The translations under genes were made by a program, and so were the position numbers. Positions 1 to 7,438 of a stretch of 13,734 nt of DNA are shown here, piece after piece. The stretch spans positions 1 through 13,734 of the forward strand of contig JBGPIT010000094.1 in the NCBI GenBank assembly GCA_041485125.1, read 5' to 3'. The notes beneath the pieces were generated by a model that had not been told where the DNA came from, ran no database searches, and saw only the letters and a program-made list of their open reading frames with translations. Numbering within the stretch: position 1 is the first letter of the stretch; the number at the start of each line of letters is the position of its first letter. The stretch comes from JBGPIT01 sp041485125 (lineage in GTDB: Bacteria; Desulfobacterota; Binatia; UTPRO1).

Positions 1-820
1 CGATCTCGGCGTCGAGCGCGGCGACGAACTCGGCACTGCCGAGCTTCTTCATGAGGTACTTCATGCGGGCGCGGCTGCGGTTCTTGCGCTCGCCGGCCTT
101 GTGCTGGAAGCGCAGGATGCCTTCGCAGACGATCAAGACGTCGGCAGCGGGGACGAACTCGCGCACGAAGGTCGCGAGGAAGGGCTGCGCGCCGAGACCG
201 CCGCCGGCGTAGACCGAGAAGCCGATCTCCGGGCCGGCGCCGTTCTGGCGCACGTGCGCGTAGAGGCCGATGTCGTTGATCGGACCTTGCGCGCAGTCGC
301 GCGGACAGTTGCTGAGCGCGATCTTGAACTTCCGCGGCAAGGTGAGGTTCAGCGGGTTGAAAAGAAAATAGTCGTTGATGAGCTGCGCGTAGGGACCGAC
401 GTCGAAGGGCTCGACCTCGAGCAGGCCCGAATGCGGGCAGGCCGTCACGTTGCGGACGCTGTCGGCGCAGGCACCGCGCGTGGTGATGCCGGCCTCGTGC
501 AGGCGCTCGTACATCGTCGTCACTTCCTCGAGCGGCACCCAGTGGATCTGGATGTCTTGCCGGGTGGTGACGTGAGCGACGCCGCGGCCGTAGTCGTCGG
601 CGATGTCGTTCAGACAGTTCATCTGCGCGACGTCGAGCATGCCACCCGGGACCTTGATGCGCTGCATGTGGCTGGTGTGATCGAGTTGGTAGTAGAGCCC
701 GTAGCTCAGACGCATCGGACGGAACTCTTCGGGAGTGATCGTACCGGCGCGATAGCCGTCGACGCGGCCGCCGTGGCCGCGGATGCCGTCGCGCAATTGC
801 TCGTCGGTTGGTTTCAGCAC
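1..820 (-). CDS. Nitrite/sulfite reductase, siroheme type (N-terminal part, cut by window edge)
   Basis: Predicted ferredoxin-like/siroheme reductase that reduces nitrite to ammonia or sulfite to sulfide in the cytoplasm. About 273 residues are present; the family is usually about 500-600, so the second ferredoxin-like and 4Fe-4S half lies beyond base 1. Motifs seen: TTRQDIQIHW (residues 85-94) and VRNVTACPHSG (122-132) in the first siroheme-contacting region, LPRKFKIALSNCPRDCAQ (161-178), and the RARMKYL linker that joins the halves in NirA/CysI-like proteins. C172-X3-C176 looks like half of a 4Fe-4S ligand set; of the C-X5-C partner only C128 is recognisable. The start is a GTG at 818-820 with a GAGGAG ribosome site 9 bases upstream (complement of 830-835) and an in-frame stop before it. 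Nitrite versus sulfite cannot be decided from this half. Confidence 0.9.
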   Translation of the reverse strand, partial: MLKPTDEQLRDGIRGHGGRVDGYRAGTITPEEFRPMRLSYGLYYQLDHTSHMQRIKVPGGMLDVAQMNCLNDIADDYGRGVAHVTTRQDIQIHWVPLEEVTTMYERLHEAGITTRGACADSVRNVTACPHSGLLEVEPFDVGPYAQLINDYFLFNPLNLTLPRKFKIALSNCPRDCAQGPINDIGLYAHVRQNGAGPEIGFSVYAGGGLGAQPFLATFVREFVPAADVLIVCEGILRFQHKAGERKNRSRARMKYLMKKLGSAEFVAALDAEI

Positions 821-949
821 CGTGATGGACTCCTCACGCGCGGGTCAGCGCGGCTTCGAAGCATGGCTCTCGAGGTCGTTCGAGTCGGGCGCGATGGGGT
901 GCGCGCAGCGCTTCGAGACGCGATCGGGTTCGCCTGCGAATCCGTGTGG

Positions 950-979
950 TTGCAGGCGTCGTCCGCACCGACGTATTAT
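950..979 (+). promoter_or_regulatory. Possible sigma-70 promoter for the CopD-like gene
   Basis: TTGCAG (950-955) and TATTAT (974-979, five of six to the -10 consensus) are separated by 18 bases. The -35 is only a half match. It would start RNA near 986, about 90 bases before the ATG at 1075. The 254-base gap between this gene and the divergent reductase holds no other gene I can support. Confidence 0.35.
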
Positions 980-1074
980 CGTCCGCTCATGTCGCCAGTC
1001 AAGGAAAGACGCCGCGTCGGTGCGGTACGTTCGGCGCGCGCAGACGCGCCCGGCGCGACGCCGATCGGCTGACG

Positions 1075-1569
1075 ATGGATCGTTTCACCCTCTGGCTGCA
1101 CCTGATCAGCCTTGCGGCGTACTCCGGCGGGACACTCGCGTTCGTCCTGGTGATGTTGCCCGTCGTCGAGCAGATCGAGTCGCATGAGGAGCGCCTGCGC
1201 GTCCTGACGGGCCTGCTGGCACGCTTGAACCCGCTCCTCATCGGCGTCCTCGGCGTCCTGGTGATGACGGGCGCCTTCAGTCTCACCGGCTACAAGGCGC
1301 GGCTGCGGTCGGAGTTCTTCACCCGCATCGGCGAGCCGCTCACGCTGAAACTGATCTTGGCGTTCATCTTGATCATCGGCGTCACCTGGGTCGCCTTCGG
1401 GATCGGCCACCGGCTGGTGCGCGCGGTCCAGTGGGGCGATCCCGTCCCGCCCGAGAAGCTCGCCAGCATGGTGCGCCGCATGCGCATCGGCTCGATCGTG
1501 AACCTCGCGCTCACTGCCTGGATCACCTGGATCGCGCTCGCAATCCCCGCCGGCGCGGCAATGCATTGA
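1075..1569 (+). CDS. Small integral membrane protein, CopD-like
   Basis: Protein of 164 residues with four hydrophobic segments at about 5-29, 49-71, 90-112 and 138-158, so a four-helix inner-membrane protein. The pattern HLISLAAYSGGTLAFVL followed by a second helix ending in LVMTGAF resembles the CopD/DUF4149 group, whose members have been linked to copper handling but are mostly uncharacterised. I see no Cys-rich or His-rich metal site, so a copper role is not shown. The ATG at 1075 was chosen because it opens directly into the first helix; an upstream in-frame start at 946 would add 43 Arg-rich residues and would precede the possible promoter. No strong ribosome site is visible. It is divergent from the reductase and may or may not be functionally tied to it. 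Confidence 0.7.
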   Translation: MDRFTLWLHLISLAAYSGGTLAFVLVMLPVVEQIESHEERLRVLTGLLARLNPLLIGVLGVLVMTGAFSLTGYKARLRSEFFTRIGEPLTLKLILAFILIIGVTWVAFGIGHRLVRAVQWGDPVPPEKLASMVRRMRIGSIVNLALTAWITWIALAIPAGAAMH

Positions 1570-1623
1570 GGCCGCGCCCGCGCGATCGCGGATAGAGCGC
1601 GGCCGCGAGAAGTGCTAGTTTTT
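1570..1623 (+). terminator. Possible terminator after the CopD-like gene
   Basis: GGCCGCG (1570-1576) and CGCGGCC (1598-1604) form a perfect 7-base inverted repeat that begins directly after the stop codon. A run of five T (1619-1623) follows, but 14 bases after the stem, so it is not a textbook intrinsic terminator. Confidence 0.3.
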
Positions 1624-1664
1624 ACGGCCGTTCAAGCCGATTTCTCTCCCAAGGGGGTTCGATC

Positions 1665-2606
1665 ATGGTGGATACGCTCATGACCAGACGCCGCGTCCGC
1701 GAGATTCTCAGCTGGTACGCGAGCGACAACCCGGGAACGCTGACGAACCTCGCCCGGCTGCTGAATCACGGGCGGCTCGGCGGCACCGGCCGTCTCGTCA
1801 TCCTGCCCGTGGATCAGGGCTTCGAGCACGGCCCGGCGCGCTCGTTCGCGCCGAACCCGCCGGCCTACGATCCGCGCTATCACTTCGAGCTCGGCATCGA
1901 CGCCGGCTGCAACGCCTACGCGGCGCCGCTCGGCTTTCTCGAGGCCGGTGCGGCGGAGTTCGCGGGCGAGATCCCGCTCATCCTGAAGCTCAACAACTCC
2001 GACTCGCTCACCCCCGGCAACGATCCCTGCCCCGCCCTCACCGGCAGCGTACAGGACGCGCTGCGGCTCGGCTGCGCCGCGATCGGCTTCACGATCTATC
2101 CGGCGTCGACGGCGCGGAACGAGATGTTCGGCGAACTCCGCGAACTGACGCTCGAGGCCAAGAGCGTCGGTCTCGCGGTGGTGGTCTGGTCCTATCCGCG
2201 TGGCTCGGGCGTCTCGAAGGAGGGCGAGACCGGGATCGACGTCGTCGCCTACGCGGCGCAGATGGCGGCGCAGCTCGGCGCTCACGTCATCAAGGTCAAG
2301 CCGCCGACGGCGCACATCGAGCAGGCCGCCGCGAAGAAGGTCTACGAGAAGTGTCGCATCCCGATCGGCACCCTCGCCGATCGCGTGCGTCACGTGGTGC
2401 AGAGCGCGTTCAACGGCCGCCGCATCGTCATCTTCTCCGGCGGCGAGGCGAAGGAGACCTCGGCCATCTTCGAGGAGATCCGCGCCATCCGCGACGGCGG
2501 CGGCTTCGGCTCCATCATCGGCCGCAACTCCTTCCAGCGTCCACACGACGAGGCGCTCGAGTTCCTCCGCACGGTGATGGACATCTACGCCGGCAACGTC
2601 CAGTAG
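1665..2606 (+). CDS. fbaB: Fructose-bisphosphate aldolase, class I (DhnA/FbaB type)
   Basis: Cytoplasmic Schiff-base aldolase that interconverts fructose 1,6-bisphosphate with dihydroxyacetone phosphate and glyceraldehyde 3-phosphate in glycolysis and gluconeogenesis. The 313-residue TIM barrel matches the archaeal-type/bacterial FbaB family in length. Motifs: LVILPVDQGFEHGP (residues 44-57), the barrel strand LILKLNNSDSL (105-115), GFTIYPAST (141-149), and GAHVIKVKPP (205-214), where K210 or K212 is the expected Schiff-base lysine; IFSGGEAKE and SIIGRNSFQRP near the C-terminus form the phosphate-binding end. The ATG at 1665 has an AGGGGG ribosome site 7 bases upstream; ATG 1680 is a possible internal alternative. 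Genes for efp and trmB follow on the same strand. The related DhnA-family enzymes of aromatic amino-acid synthesis are an alternative, but the VDQGFEHG start and the length favour aldolase. Confidence 0.92.
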   Translation: MVDTLMTRRRVREILSWYASDNPGTLTNLARLLNHGRLGGTGRLVILPVDQGFEHGPARSFAPNPPAYDPRYHFELGIDAGCNAYAAPLGFLEAGAAEFAGEIPLILKLNNSDSLTPGNDPCPALTGSVQDALRLGCAAIGFTIYPASTARNEMFGELRELTLEAKSVGLAVVVWSYPRGSGVSKEGETGIDVVAYAAQMAAQLGAHVIKVKPPTAHIEQAAAKKVYEKCRIPIGTLADRVRHVVQSAFNGRRIVIFSGGEAKETSAIFEEIRAIRDGGGFGSIIGRNSFQRPHDEALEFLRTVMDIYAGNVQ

Positions 2607-2626
2607 TGATCATCGGCATGCGCAGT

Positions 2627-2649
2627 GTGGGCGGGAAAACCGCCCGCAC
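2627..2649 (+). terminator. GC-rich hairpin between aldolase and efp
   Basis: GTGGGCGG (2627-2634) pairs with CCGCCC then CAC (2640-2649, one bulged G) around a GAAAA loop. There is no T run, so it may attenuate, or mark the 3' end of the aldolase message or the 5' leader of efp, rather than terminate fully. Confidence 0.35.
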
Positions 2650-2696
2650 CGCCGCGGCGCCCGTACGACTCGCCGAACGTCAGGAGGCTCTCAACC

Positions 2697-3266
2697 ATGC
2701 TGATTCCCGCGACCCAGCTGCGCGCTGGCATGCTGATCAATTACCAGAACGATCTCTATCGGATCATGACCGTCACCCACATCACGCCCGGGAACTGGCG
2801 GGGGATGGTGCAGACCAAGATGCGCGGGGTGCGCTCCGGCACCCAGACCGAGAACCGGTTTCGCTCGGAGGACAAGGTCGACCGGGTGACGCTCGATCAG
2901 CAGCAGATGGAGTATCTCTACTCGGACGGCGAGACGCATCACTTCATGAACACCGCGAGCTTCGAGCAGATCACGCTCGACGACGAGGCGCTCGGTGACG
3001 TCGCACACTACCTGCTGCCGAACCTGCGCGTGGAAGTCGACTTCTACGAGGGCCTGCCGATCGGCGTGAGCCTGCCGAAGACCGTCGATCTGCGCGTCAC
3101 CGACACCTCGCCCGGCCTCAAGACCGCGACGGTGACGAACGTCCTCAAGCCCGCGACCACGGAGACCGGACTGGTCGTGCCGGTGCCGAACTTCGTCGAG
3201 ATCGGCGACGTCATCCGCGTCGACACCGAAAGTGGCACCTACCTCTCCCGCGCCAAGGGAGACTGA
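2697..3266 (+). CDS. efp: Elongation factor P
   Basis: Ribosome-binding factor that relieves stalling at polyproline stretches. The 189 residues match the family length (185-190) and its three beta-barrel domains: an N-terminal KOW-like domain (about 1-65), an OB domain (about 66-128, with MEYLYSDGETHHFMNT and YLLPNLRVEVDFYEGLPI), and a C-terminal OB domain (VTDTSPGLKTATVTNVLKPA, then VPNFVEIGDVIRVDTESGTYLSRAKGD). The ATG at 2697 has a perfect AGGAGG (2682-2687) 9 bases upstream. Oddity: the tip of the first domain reads ITPGNWRG, so Asn33 occupies the position of the lysine (E. coli Lys34) or arginine that is modified in many bacteria. No EpmA-, EarP- or YmfI-like modification gene is in this window. 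The gene overlaps trmB and probably shares its transcript. Confidence 0.96.
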   Translation: MLIPATQLRAGMLINYQNDLYRIMTVTHITPGNWRGMVQTKMRGVRSGTQTENRFRSEDKVDRVTLDQQQMEYLYSDGETHHFMNTASFEQITLDDEALGDVAHYLLPNLRVEVDFYEGLPIGVSLPKTVDLRVTDTSPGLKTATVTNVLKPATTETGLVVPVPNFVEIGDVIRVDTESGTYLSRAKGD

Positions 3267-3903
3267 GCCCGCGGACCGCGCCGCGGCGCGGCTCGATGCG
3301 CGCGCTCTCGGCGCGGACCGCGGTCATCCGTTCTGGTCCGAGCTCTTCGGCAACACCGGACCCGTCGAGATCGAGATCGGCTGCAGCGACGGCAGCTTCC
3401 TGCTCGCCGCCGCCGCCCGCGCGCCCCGCACCAACTTCCTCGGCATCGAGTGGTCGCCGCGCAAGGCGAGCCGCCTCGCGGAGCGCATCAGGCGCGCGTA
3501 CGGATCGCGGGTGCACATCCTGCGCGCCGATGCGAGCTGTGTCGTCCGGCATCTGCTACCCGAGCGCTCGGTCGCCGCGTACCACGTCTACTTCCCCGAT
3601 CCGTGGCCGAAGCGACGCCACGCCGAACGCCGCCTCTTCTCCCCCGCCTTCATCGACGCGGTGACGCGGACGCTCGTCGAGGGCGGGCGGATCAGCGTCG
3701 CGACCGACGTCGAGAGCTACATGCGCGCGATCGAGCGGACGTTCGCGGCATCCCCGGCCTTCGCACCAGCGCCCACCGAAGCCGACGATCCGCCGGGCCT
3801 GCGCACCACCTTCGCACGCAAGTATCGCGCCGCCGGGCGTTCGCTCTACGCCGCGTCGTTCGTGCGTGTGCCGATCAGCGCCGACCGACCGCCTCGAAGA
3901 TGA
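3232..3903 (+). CDS. trmB: tRNA (guanine-N7-)-methyltransferase
   Basis: SAM-dependent enzyme that makes m7G at position 46 of tRNA variable loops. The 223-residue protein has the SAM-binding motif EIEIGCSDGSFLLAAA (residues 46-61), GIEWSPRKASRL (71-82, acidic ribose-contacting residue), and the family hallmark YFPDPWPKRRHAERRL (120-135); TKF-like and GRSLY segments follow near the C-terminus. The only usable in-frame start before the conserved core is GTG 3232, which lies inside efp and gives a 35-base overlap. No good ribosome site precedes it, so translational coupling to efp is likely. The first 30 residues are low-complexity Pro/Ala/Arg-rich sequence. Its 3' end overlaps the converging DUF4340 gene by 29 bases. 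Confidence 0.95.
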   Translation: MAPTSPAPRETEPADRAAARLDARALGADRGHPFWSELFGNTGPVEIEIGCSDGSFLLAAAARAPRTNFLGIEWSPRKASRLAERIRRAYGSRVHILRADASCVVRHLLPERSVAAYHVYFPDPWPKRRHAERRLFSPAFIDAVTRTLVEGGRISVATDVESYMRAIERTFAASPAFAPAPTEADDPPGLRTTFARKYRAAGRSLYAASFVRVPISADRPPRR

Positions 3904-4411
3904 GATCGAGGTAGTAGCGCACGTTCAAGCCGACGAGGTAGACCGCCGGCTCGCCGGCGCGCTGCGCGTAGAGGGCGGTCCGGGTCGGGTTGGTCGCGCC
4001 GAGGAGGACGCGGATCGGCGTCTTGGAATCGCGCAGCTCGACCTCGACCTCGCCGCTCGGGTCGGCCAGCCCAAAGCCCGCGACGTTGCCGCCGTCGCCC
4101 GCGCTCATCACCTCCGACGCTTGCCCGGCGGTGAGCGTCGCGACCGCCGCCGCGATCAGATCGGCGCCGACCGCCGCGCCCTCAGGCTCGACGACTCGCC
4201 AGCGCTCGCCGTCGCGCTCGGCGACGACGGTCGCGTCGTCGCGGCGGAAGGTCATCCGCACGGCGGCATCGGCGTCGACACCGAGGAGCGAGCGCTCCGG
4301 CGCGGCGGGATCGTCGGTCCGCTCGACCTGGCGCGGACGCAGGTCGTACGCCACCACGCCGGCCAGGACGAGGAGCACGAGGTAGATCACCCCGACGCGA
4401 CGCCAGGTCAC
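3875..4411 (-). CDS. DUF4340 domain protein, membrane-anchored
   Basis: Protein of 178 residues with one N-terminal membrane helix (about 6-23) and then an extracytoplasmic beta-rich domain with the DUF4340 pattern: VRMTFRRDDATVVAERDGERW, WRVVEPEGAAVGADLIAA, and FGLADPSGEVEV, ending in a YLVGLNVRYYLDLIFE segment. DUF4340 proteins are the usual last partner of GldG-like ABC clusters; their molecular function is unknown. Many relatives are 300 residues or more, so this is a short single-unit version. It starts with GTG in a GTGA overlap with the end of the GldG-like gene and is the last gene of the operon. Its end overlaps trmB on the other strand. Confidence 0.82.
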   Translation of the reverse strand: MTWRRVGVIYLVLLVLAGVVAYDLRPRQVERTDDPAAPERSLLGVDADAAVRMTFRRDDATVVAERDGERWRVVEPEGAAVGADLIAAAVATLTAGQASEVMSAGDGGNVAGFGLADPSGEVEVELRDSKTPIRVLLGATNPTRTALYAQRAGEPAVYLVGLNVRYYLDLIFEAVGRR

Positions 4412-5745
4412 TGCCGTTGCCTGCGCGCAACGACGACCGCGCCCGCGATGAGGAAGAGCGCCGGTTGCACCACGGCCGCGAGCCAGAACGCCAGGGAGCC
4501 TTGCTCGGCGGTGACGAAGAACTGCTCGCGGCCGCGCTCCTTGTCCTGCTGCCGTGCCGCGATCAGGCTCTCCTCGCGCGTGAGCCAGTTGGCGCTGTTC
4601 ACGAGCAGATCTTTGTTCCCCAGGTAGTCGATCACGCCGTTGGTCGCGAAGTCGGCGTCGCCGTAGACGATCATACGCCCACGCCGTGCGTCGCCTTCGG
4701 TCGAGCGCATGACGGCCGCGCCGACGGTGAGTGGTGCGCGCGGTGCCTGCGGCGCCCCCGCACCACCGGGCACGAGTGCGGCGGGGTAGCTCGACGACCC
4801 GGTCTTCAGAAACGAGATCACCGTGTCCTTGCCGGCGTCGGTCACCATCAACGGCCGCGCGTACGAGAAGACCGGCGGCGCCTCCAGCGTCCCGCTGACG
4901 AGAAACGACGGCTCGAGCCCCGACACCATGACCGTGACGCCTTCGCCCGCCGCGAGCCGGCGCTCGGGATCGACCACGACCTGCGTCAACGGCACGACGC
5001 CGACATCGGCGGCGAGGCCGGCGATGGAAGCCGGCGTCTCGGGGTCGAGCAGCAACAACAAATTCCCGCCACGATCGCGGTAGGCGCGCAGCGCGGCGAG
5101 CTCCTCCGGGAAGTAGTCCTTGCGCGCGCCGGCGCTGACGACCAGGTCGGCGTCGGCGGGAACGCCTCCCTTGGAGACCAACGGCAGCTCGCGCACGCTG
5201 AAGAACTCCTCCTCGAGCGTACGCTTGACGGTCGAGTAGCCGGTTTTCCGATCCGTGCTGTCCGGCGAGTGCTCGCCGTGCCCGGTGATGAAGTAGGCGA
5301 TGCGCTCGTGGTCGCCGGTGACGTCGAGAATCGCGCTGATCAAGGCACCCTCGCTCGGGCTCGAGATGTCGCGGCGTCGGCCGCCGCTCTCGATCACGAG
5401 CGCACCGTAGCGGTCGATGCCGTAGCGGCTGGCGCGCGCCGGCGAGCGGTTCAGGTCGACGAGCTCGTAGCTGATCCGCGGCGTCTCCCGGCCGACCCGC
5501 CAGAGCAGGTCCTTGAGGATCGGCGTGCGCGGGTCCTCGCTGCGGACGAAGACGGTGACGTGCACGTCGCGGCCGACCGCGGTGAGGATTTTCTTCGCGT
5601 GGGTCGAGAGCGTATAGCCGCGCTGCGGGCTCAGATCGATCCGTACGTTGTGGCGATAGGCGAGCGTGAGCAGCAGGGCGCCGCAGGCGATGAGACCGAC
5701 CGTGCCGACGACCAGCGCCAGCACGCCGCGTTTCCCCTTGATCAC
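4408..5745 (-). CDS. GldG-like ABC transporter auxiliary membrane protein
   Basis: Protein of 445 residues of the GldG/ABC_transp_aux family: an N-terminal membrane helix (about 7-29), a large periplasmic region and a C-terminal helix (about 418-440) followed by a basic tail. Family features seen: RGYTLSTHAKKIL (42-54), DVHVTVFVRSEDPR, the conserved YFITGHGEHSP (151-161), a DADLVVSAG segment, and NLLLLLDPETP. In Bacteroidota, GldG works with GldA and GldF in gliding or secretion; in other phyla these clusters have no assigned substrate. The GTG start at 5745 gives a GTGA overlap with the permease stop. A longer reading frame reaches back to 6033, but that part lies wholly within the permease gene and is compositionally unlike protein. 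A GGGGG stretch just upstream can serve as the ribosome site. Confidence 0.88.
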   Translation of the reverse strand: MIKGKRGVLALVVGTVGLIACGALLLTLAYRHNVRIDLSPQRGYTLSTHAKKILTAVGRDVHVTVFVRSEDPRTPILKDLLWRVGRETPRISYELVDLNRSPARASRYGIDRYGALVIESGGRRRDISSPSEGALISAILDVTGDHERIAYFITGHGEHSPDSTDRKTGYSTVKRTLEEEFFSVRELPLVSKGGVPADADLVVSAGARKDYFPEELAALRAYRDRGGNLLLLLDPETPASIAGLAADVGVVPLTQVVVDPERRLAAGEGVTVMVSGLEPSFLVSGTLEAPPVFSYARPLMVTDAGKDTVISFLKTGSSSYPAALVPGGAGAPQAPRAPLTVGAAVMRSTEGDARRGRMIVYGDADFATNGVIDYLGNKDLLVNSANWLTREESLIAARQQDKERGREQFFVTAEQGSLAFWLAAVVQPALFLIAGAVVVARRQRQ

Positions 5746-6488
5746 CGTCGCCCCCGCCACTGCCGCGATTCCATCGAGCGCAAGGTGAGAAAGAGGAAGA
5801 GCGCGATGAAGAGCACGAAATAGGCGATGTCTTTGAGATCGATCACGCCGCGCGAGAAGGCGTTGAAGTGGTCGAACGTCGAGAGCTGGCTCAGGACCGT
5901 CACCATCGACGAGCTCACCGCCGCCTCGTTCCAGGTGATGATCCAAAAGAGCAGGAGCAGGACGAACGTGACCGAGGACGCGACCACCTGGCTGTCGGTG
6001 AGCGATGACACGAACAGGCCGCAGGCGATGCACGCCGCCAGGAAGAGCACCGCGCCGAGATAGCGGGCGACGAACGGCGTCGGGTCGAACGGCTGGATCA
6101 CGTAGACGATCGCCGGGTAGAGCAGCGTGCCGAGCAGGAAGAGCATGAAGACCAGCAAGCAGGCGATGAACTTGCCGGCCATGATCTCACCGTCGCGCAG
6201 CGGGTAGGTGTAGAGCAGCTCGATCGTGCCGAGCCGCCGCTCCTCGGCGAGAAGCCGCATGGTGAAGAGCGGCACCACGATGAGCAGATAAAAGCCGATG
6301 TGGTTGACGAAGAAGTTCTCCCAGAAATTTTCGAGGATGTTCATGCCGAAGCCGAACGTCACGTAGCTGTTGAGCGTGGTGTAGAACTCGTAGCCGGTGA
6401 CGGCGAGGAAGGCGCCGATCACGACATAGACGAGCGGGCCGGCGAAGTACGACGCCAGCTCCTTGCGGATGAGAGCGAGGGTCTTCAC
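5742..6488 (-). CDS. ABC-2 type permease (GldF-like)
   Basis: Inner-membrane permease of 248 residues with about six hydrophobic segments. It begins MKTLALIRKELASYF (GTG read as Met), the typical ABC-2 entry: RKEL helix, first membrane helix GPLVYVVIGAFLAV, then a loop with ENFWENFFVNHIGFY, then LLIVVPLFTMRLLAEERR and GTIELLYTYPLRDGEIMAGK, which is the cytoplasmic coupling segment of GldF/NosY-type permeases. The C-terminus has RGVIDLKDIAYF before the last helix, a strong family marker. The GTG at 6488 overlaps the ATPase stop by GTGA. Paired with the upstream ATPase and the downstream GldG-like protein it should form one export-type ABC complex; substrate unknown. Confidence 0.92.
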   Translation of the reverse strand: MKTLALIRKELASYFAGPLVYVVIGAFLAVTGYEFYTTLNSYVTFGFGMNILENFWENFFVNHIGFYLLIVVPLFTMRLLAEERRLGTIELLYTYPLRDGEIMAGKFIACLLVFMLFLLGTLLYPAIVYVIQPFDPTPFVARYLGAVLFLAACIACGLFVSSLTDSQVVASSVTFVLLLLFWIITWNEAAVSSSMVTVLSQLSTFDHFNAFSRGVIDLKDIAYFVLFIALFLFLTLRSMESRQWRGRR

Positions 6489-7438
6489 GCGGCCGCTTCG
6501 CGATCGTCGCGGACCAGGCGGACGAAGAGGTCCTCCAGGCTCATCGGCAGGGCGCGGATCTCGAGCAGGCCCCAGCCGCTCCGCACGATCAGGTCGGCAA
6601 GCTCGCGCCGCATGCCGTCGCCGCGCTCCGAGCACGCGACCACCGTCACCACGCCATCACCGTCGCGTGCCGGCTCCTCGCGGAGCTCGTCGATCCCCGG
6701 AAGGGCGCGGAGGGCCGTCAGCACCGCGCTCCGCGGACCCTCGATGCGCAGGCGCGTCTCGTCGGAGCCGCGCAGGCGGCGGGTGAGCCCTTCGGCGGTG
6801 TCCTCCGCGATGATGCGCCCATAGTCGATGATCATGACGCGCTGGCACGTCATGCTCGCCTCGGGGAGGATGTGCGTGCTCAAGAGGATCGTCGTCGAGC
6901 CGGCGAGCGACCGAATGAGCGCCCGGATCTCGACGACCTGGCGCGGATCGAGGCCGACGGTCGGCTCGTCGAGCACCAGCACGCGCGGCCGATGGACGAT
7001 CGCCTGCGCGATGCCGACACGTTGCCGGTAGCCCTTCGAGAGCTTGCCGATCACCTTCCCCGCGACCTCGGTCAGACCGCACGCAACCAGCACCTCGTCG
7101 AGACGCGACGCACGTACCGCGACGGGGACGCCCTTCACCTCGGCGCAGAAGCTCAAGAAGCGGCGCACCGTCAGGTCGGGATAGAGCACGACGTTCTCGG
7201 GCAGGTAGCCGATGCGCTCGCGCACCGCGAGCGCATGCTCCTCGACGTCGAGGCCGTCGATCGTGACGCGGCCCTCGCTCGGCGGGAAGAAGCCGGTGAG
7301 CACGCGCATGATCGTGGTCTTCCCCGAGCCGTTGGGACCGAGGAGGCCCATGATCTCGCCGGCCGCGACCGAGAAGCTGACCCCGGCGACCGCCCGCGTC
7401 GCGCCGAAGTCCTTGACGAGGCCCTCGACGGCGATCAC
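6485..7438 (-). CDS. ABC transporter ATP-binding protein (GldA-like)
   Basis: Cytoplasmic ATPase of 317 residues. Walker A GPNGSGKTT (34-42), Q-loop region YLPENVVLYPDLTV (Q replaced by E in YLPE, as is common in this subfamily), signature LSKGYRQRVGIAQA, Walker B RVLVLDEPTVGLDP and H-loop LLSTHILPEA. The C-terminal 90 residues (RLRIEGPRSAVLTALRALPG to LEDLFVRLVRD) form the extra domain usual in DrrA/CcmA/GldA-type exporters. GTG at 7438 overlaps the lipoprotein stop as GTGA. A longer frame reaches 7954, but that extension overlies the lipoprotein gene and lacks domain character. The ATPase drives the ABC-2 permease encoded next. Confidence 0.95.
   Translation of the reverse strand: MIAVEGLVKDFGATRAVAGVSFSVAAGEIMGLLGPNGSGKTTIMRVLTGFFPPSEGRVTIDGLDVEEHALAVRERIGYLPENVVLYPDLTVRRFLSFCAEVKGVPVAVRASRLDEVLVACGLTEVAGKVIGKLSKGYRQRVGIAQAIVHRPRVLVLDEPTVGLDPRQVVEIRALIRSLAGSTTILLSTHILPEASMTCQRVMIIDYGRIIAEDTAEGLTRRLRGSDETRLRIEGPRSAVLTALRALPGIDELREEPARDGDGVVTVVACSERGDGMRRELADLIVRSGWGLLEIRALPMSLEDLFVRLVRDDREAAA

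Noticed and set aside
101..1072. Long plus-strand open frame opposite the reductase
   Set aside because: The minus strand encodes clear siroheme-reductase motifs; the plus frame is a low-complexity Ala/Val/Asp/Arg-rich mirror with no domain and runs through the divergent promoter region.
4417..5823. 468-codon plus-strand open frame opposite the GldG-like gene
   Set aside because: Rich in Arg, Ala, Asp and Glu without any recognisable motif. The minus strand carries the GldG features and fits the GTGA overlaps.
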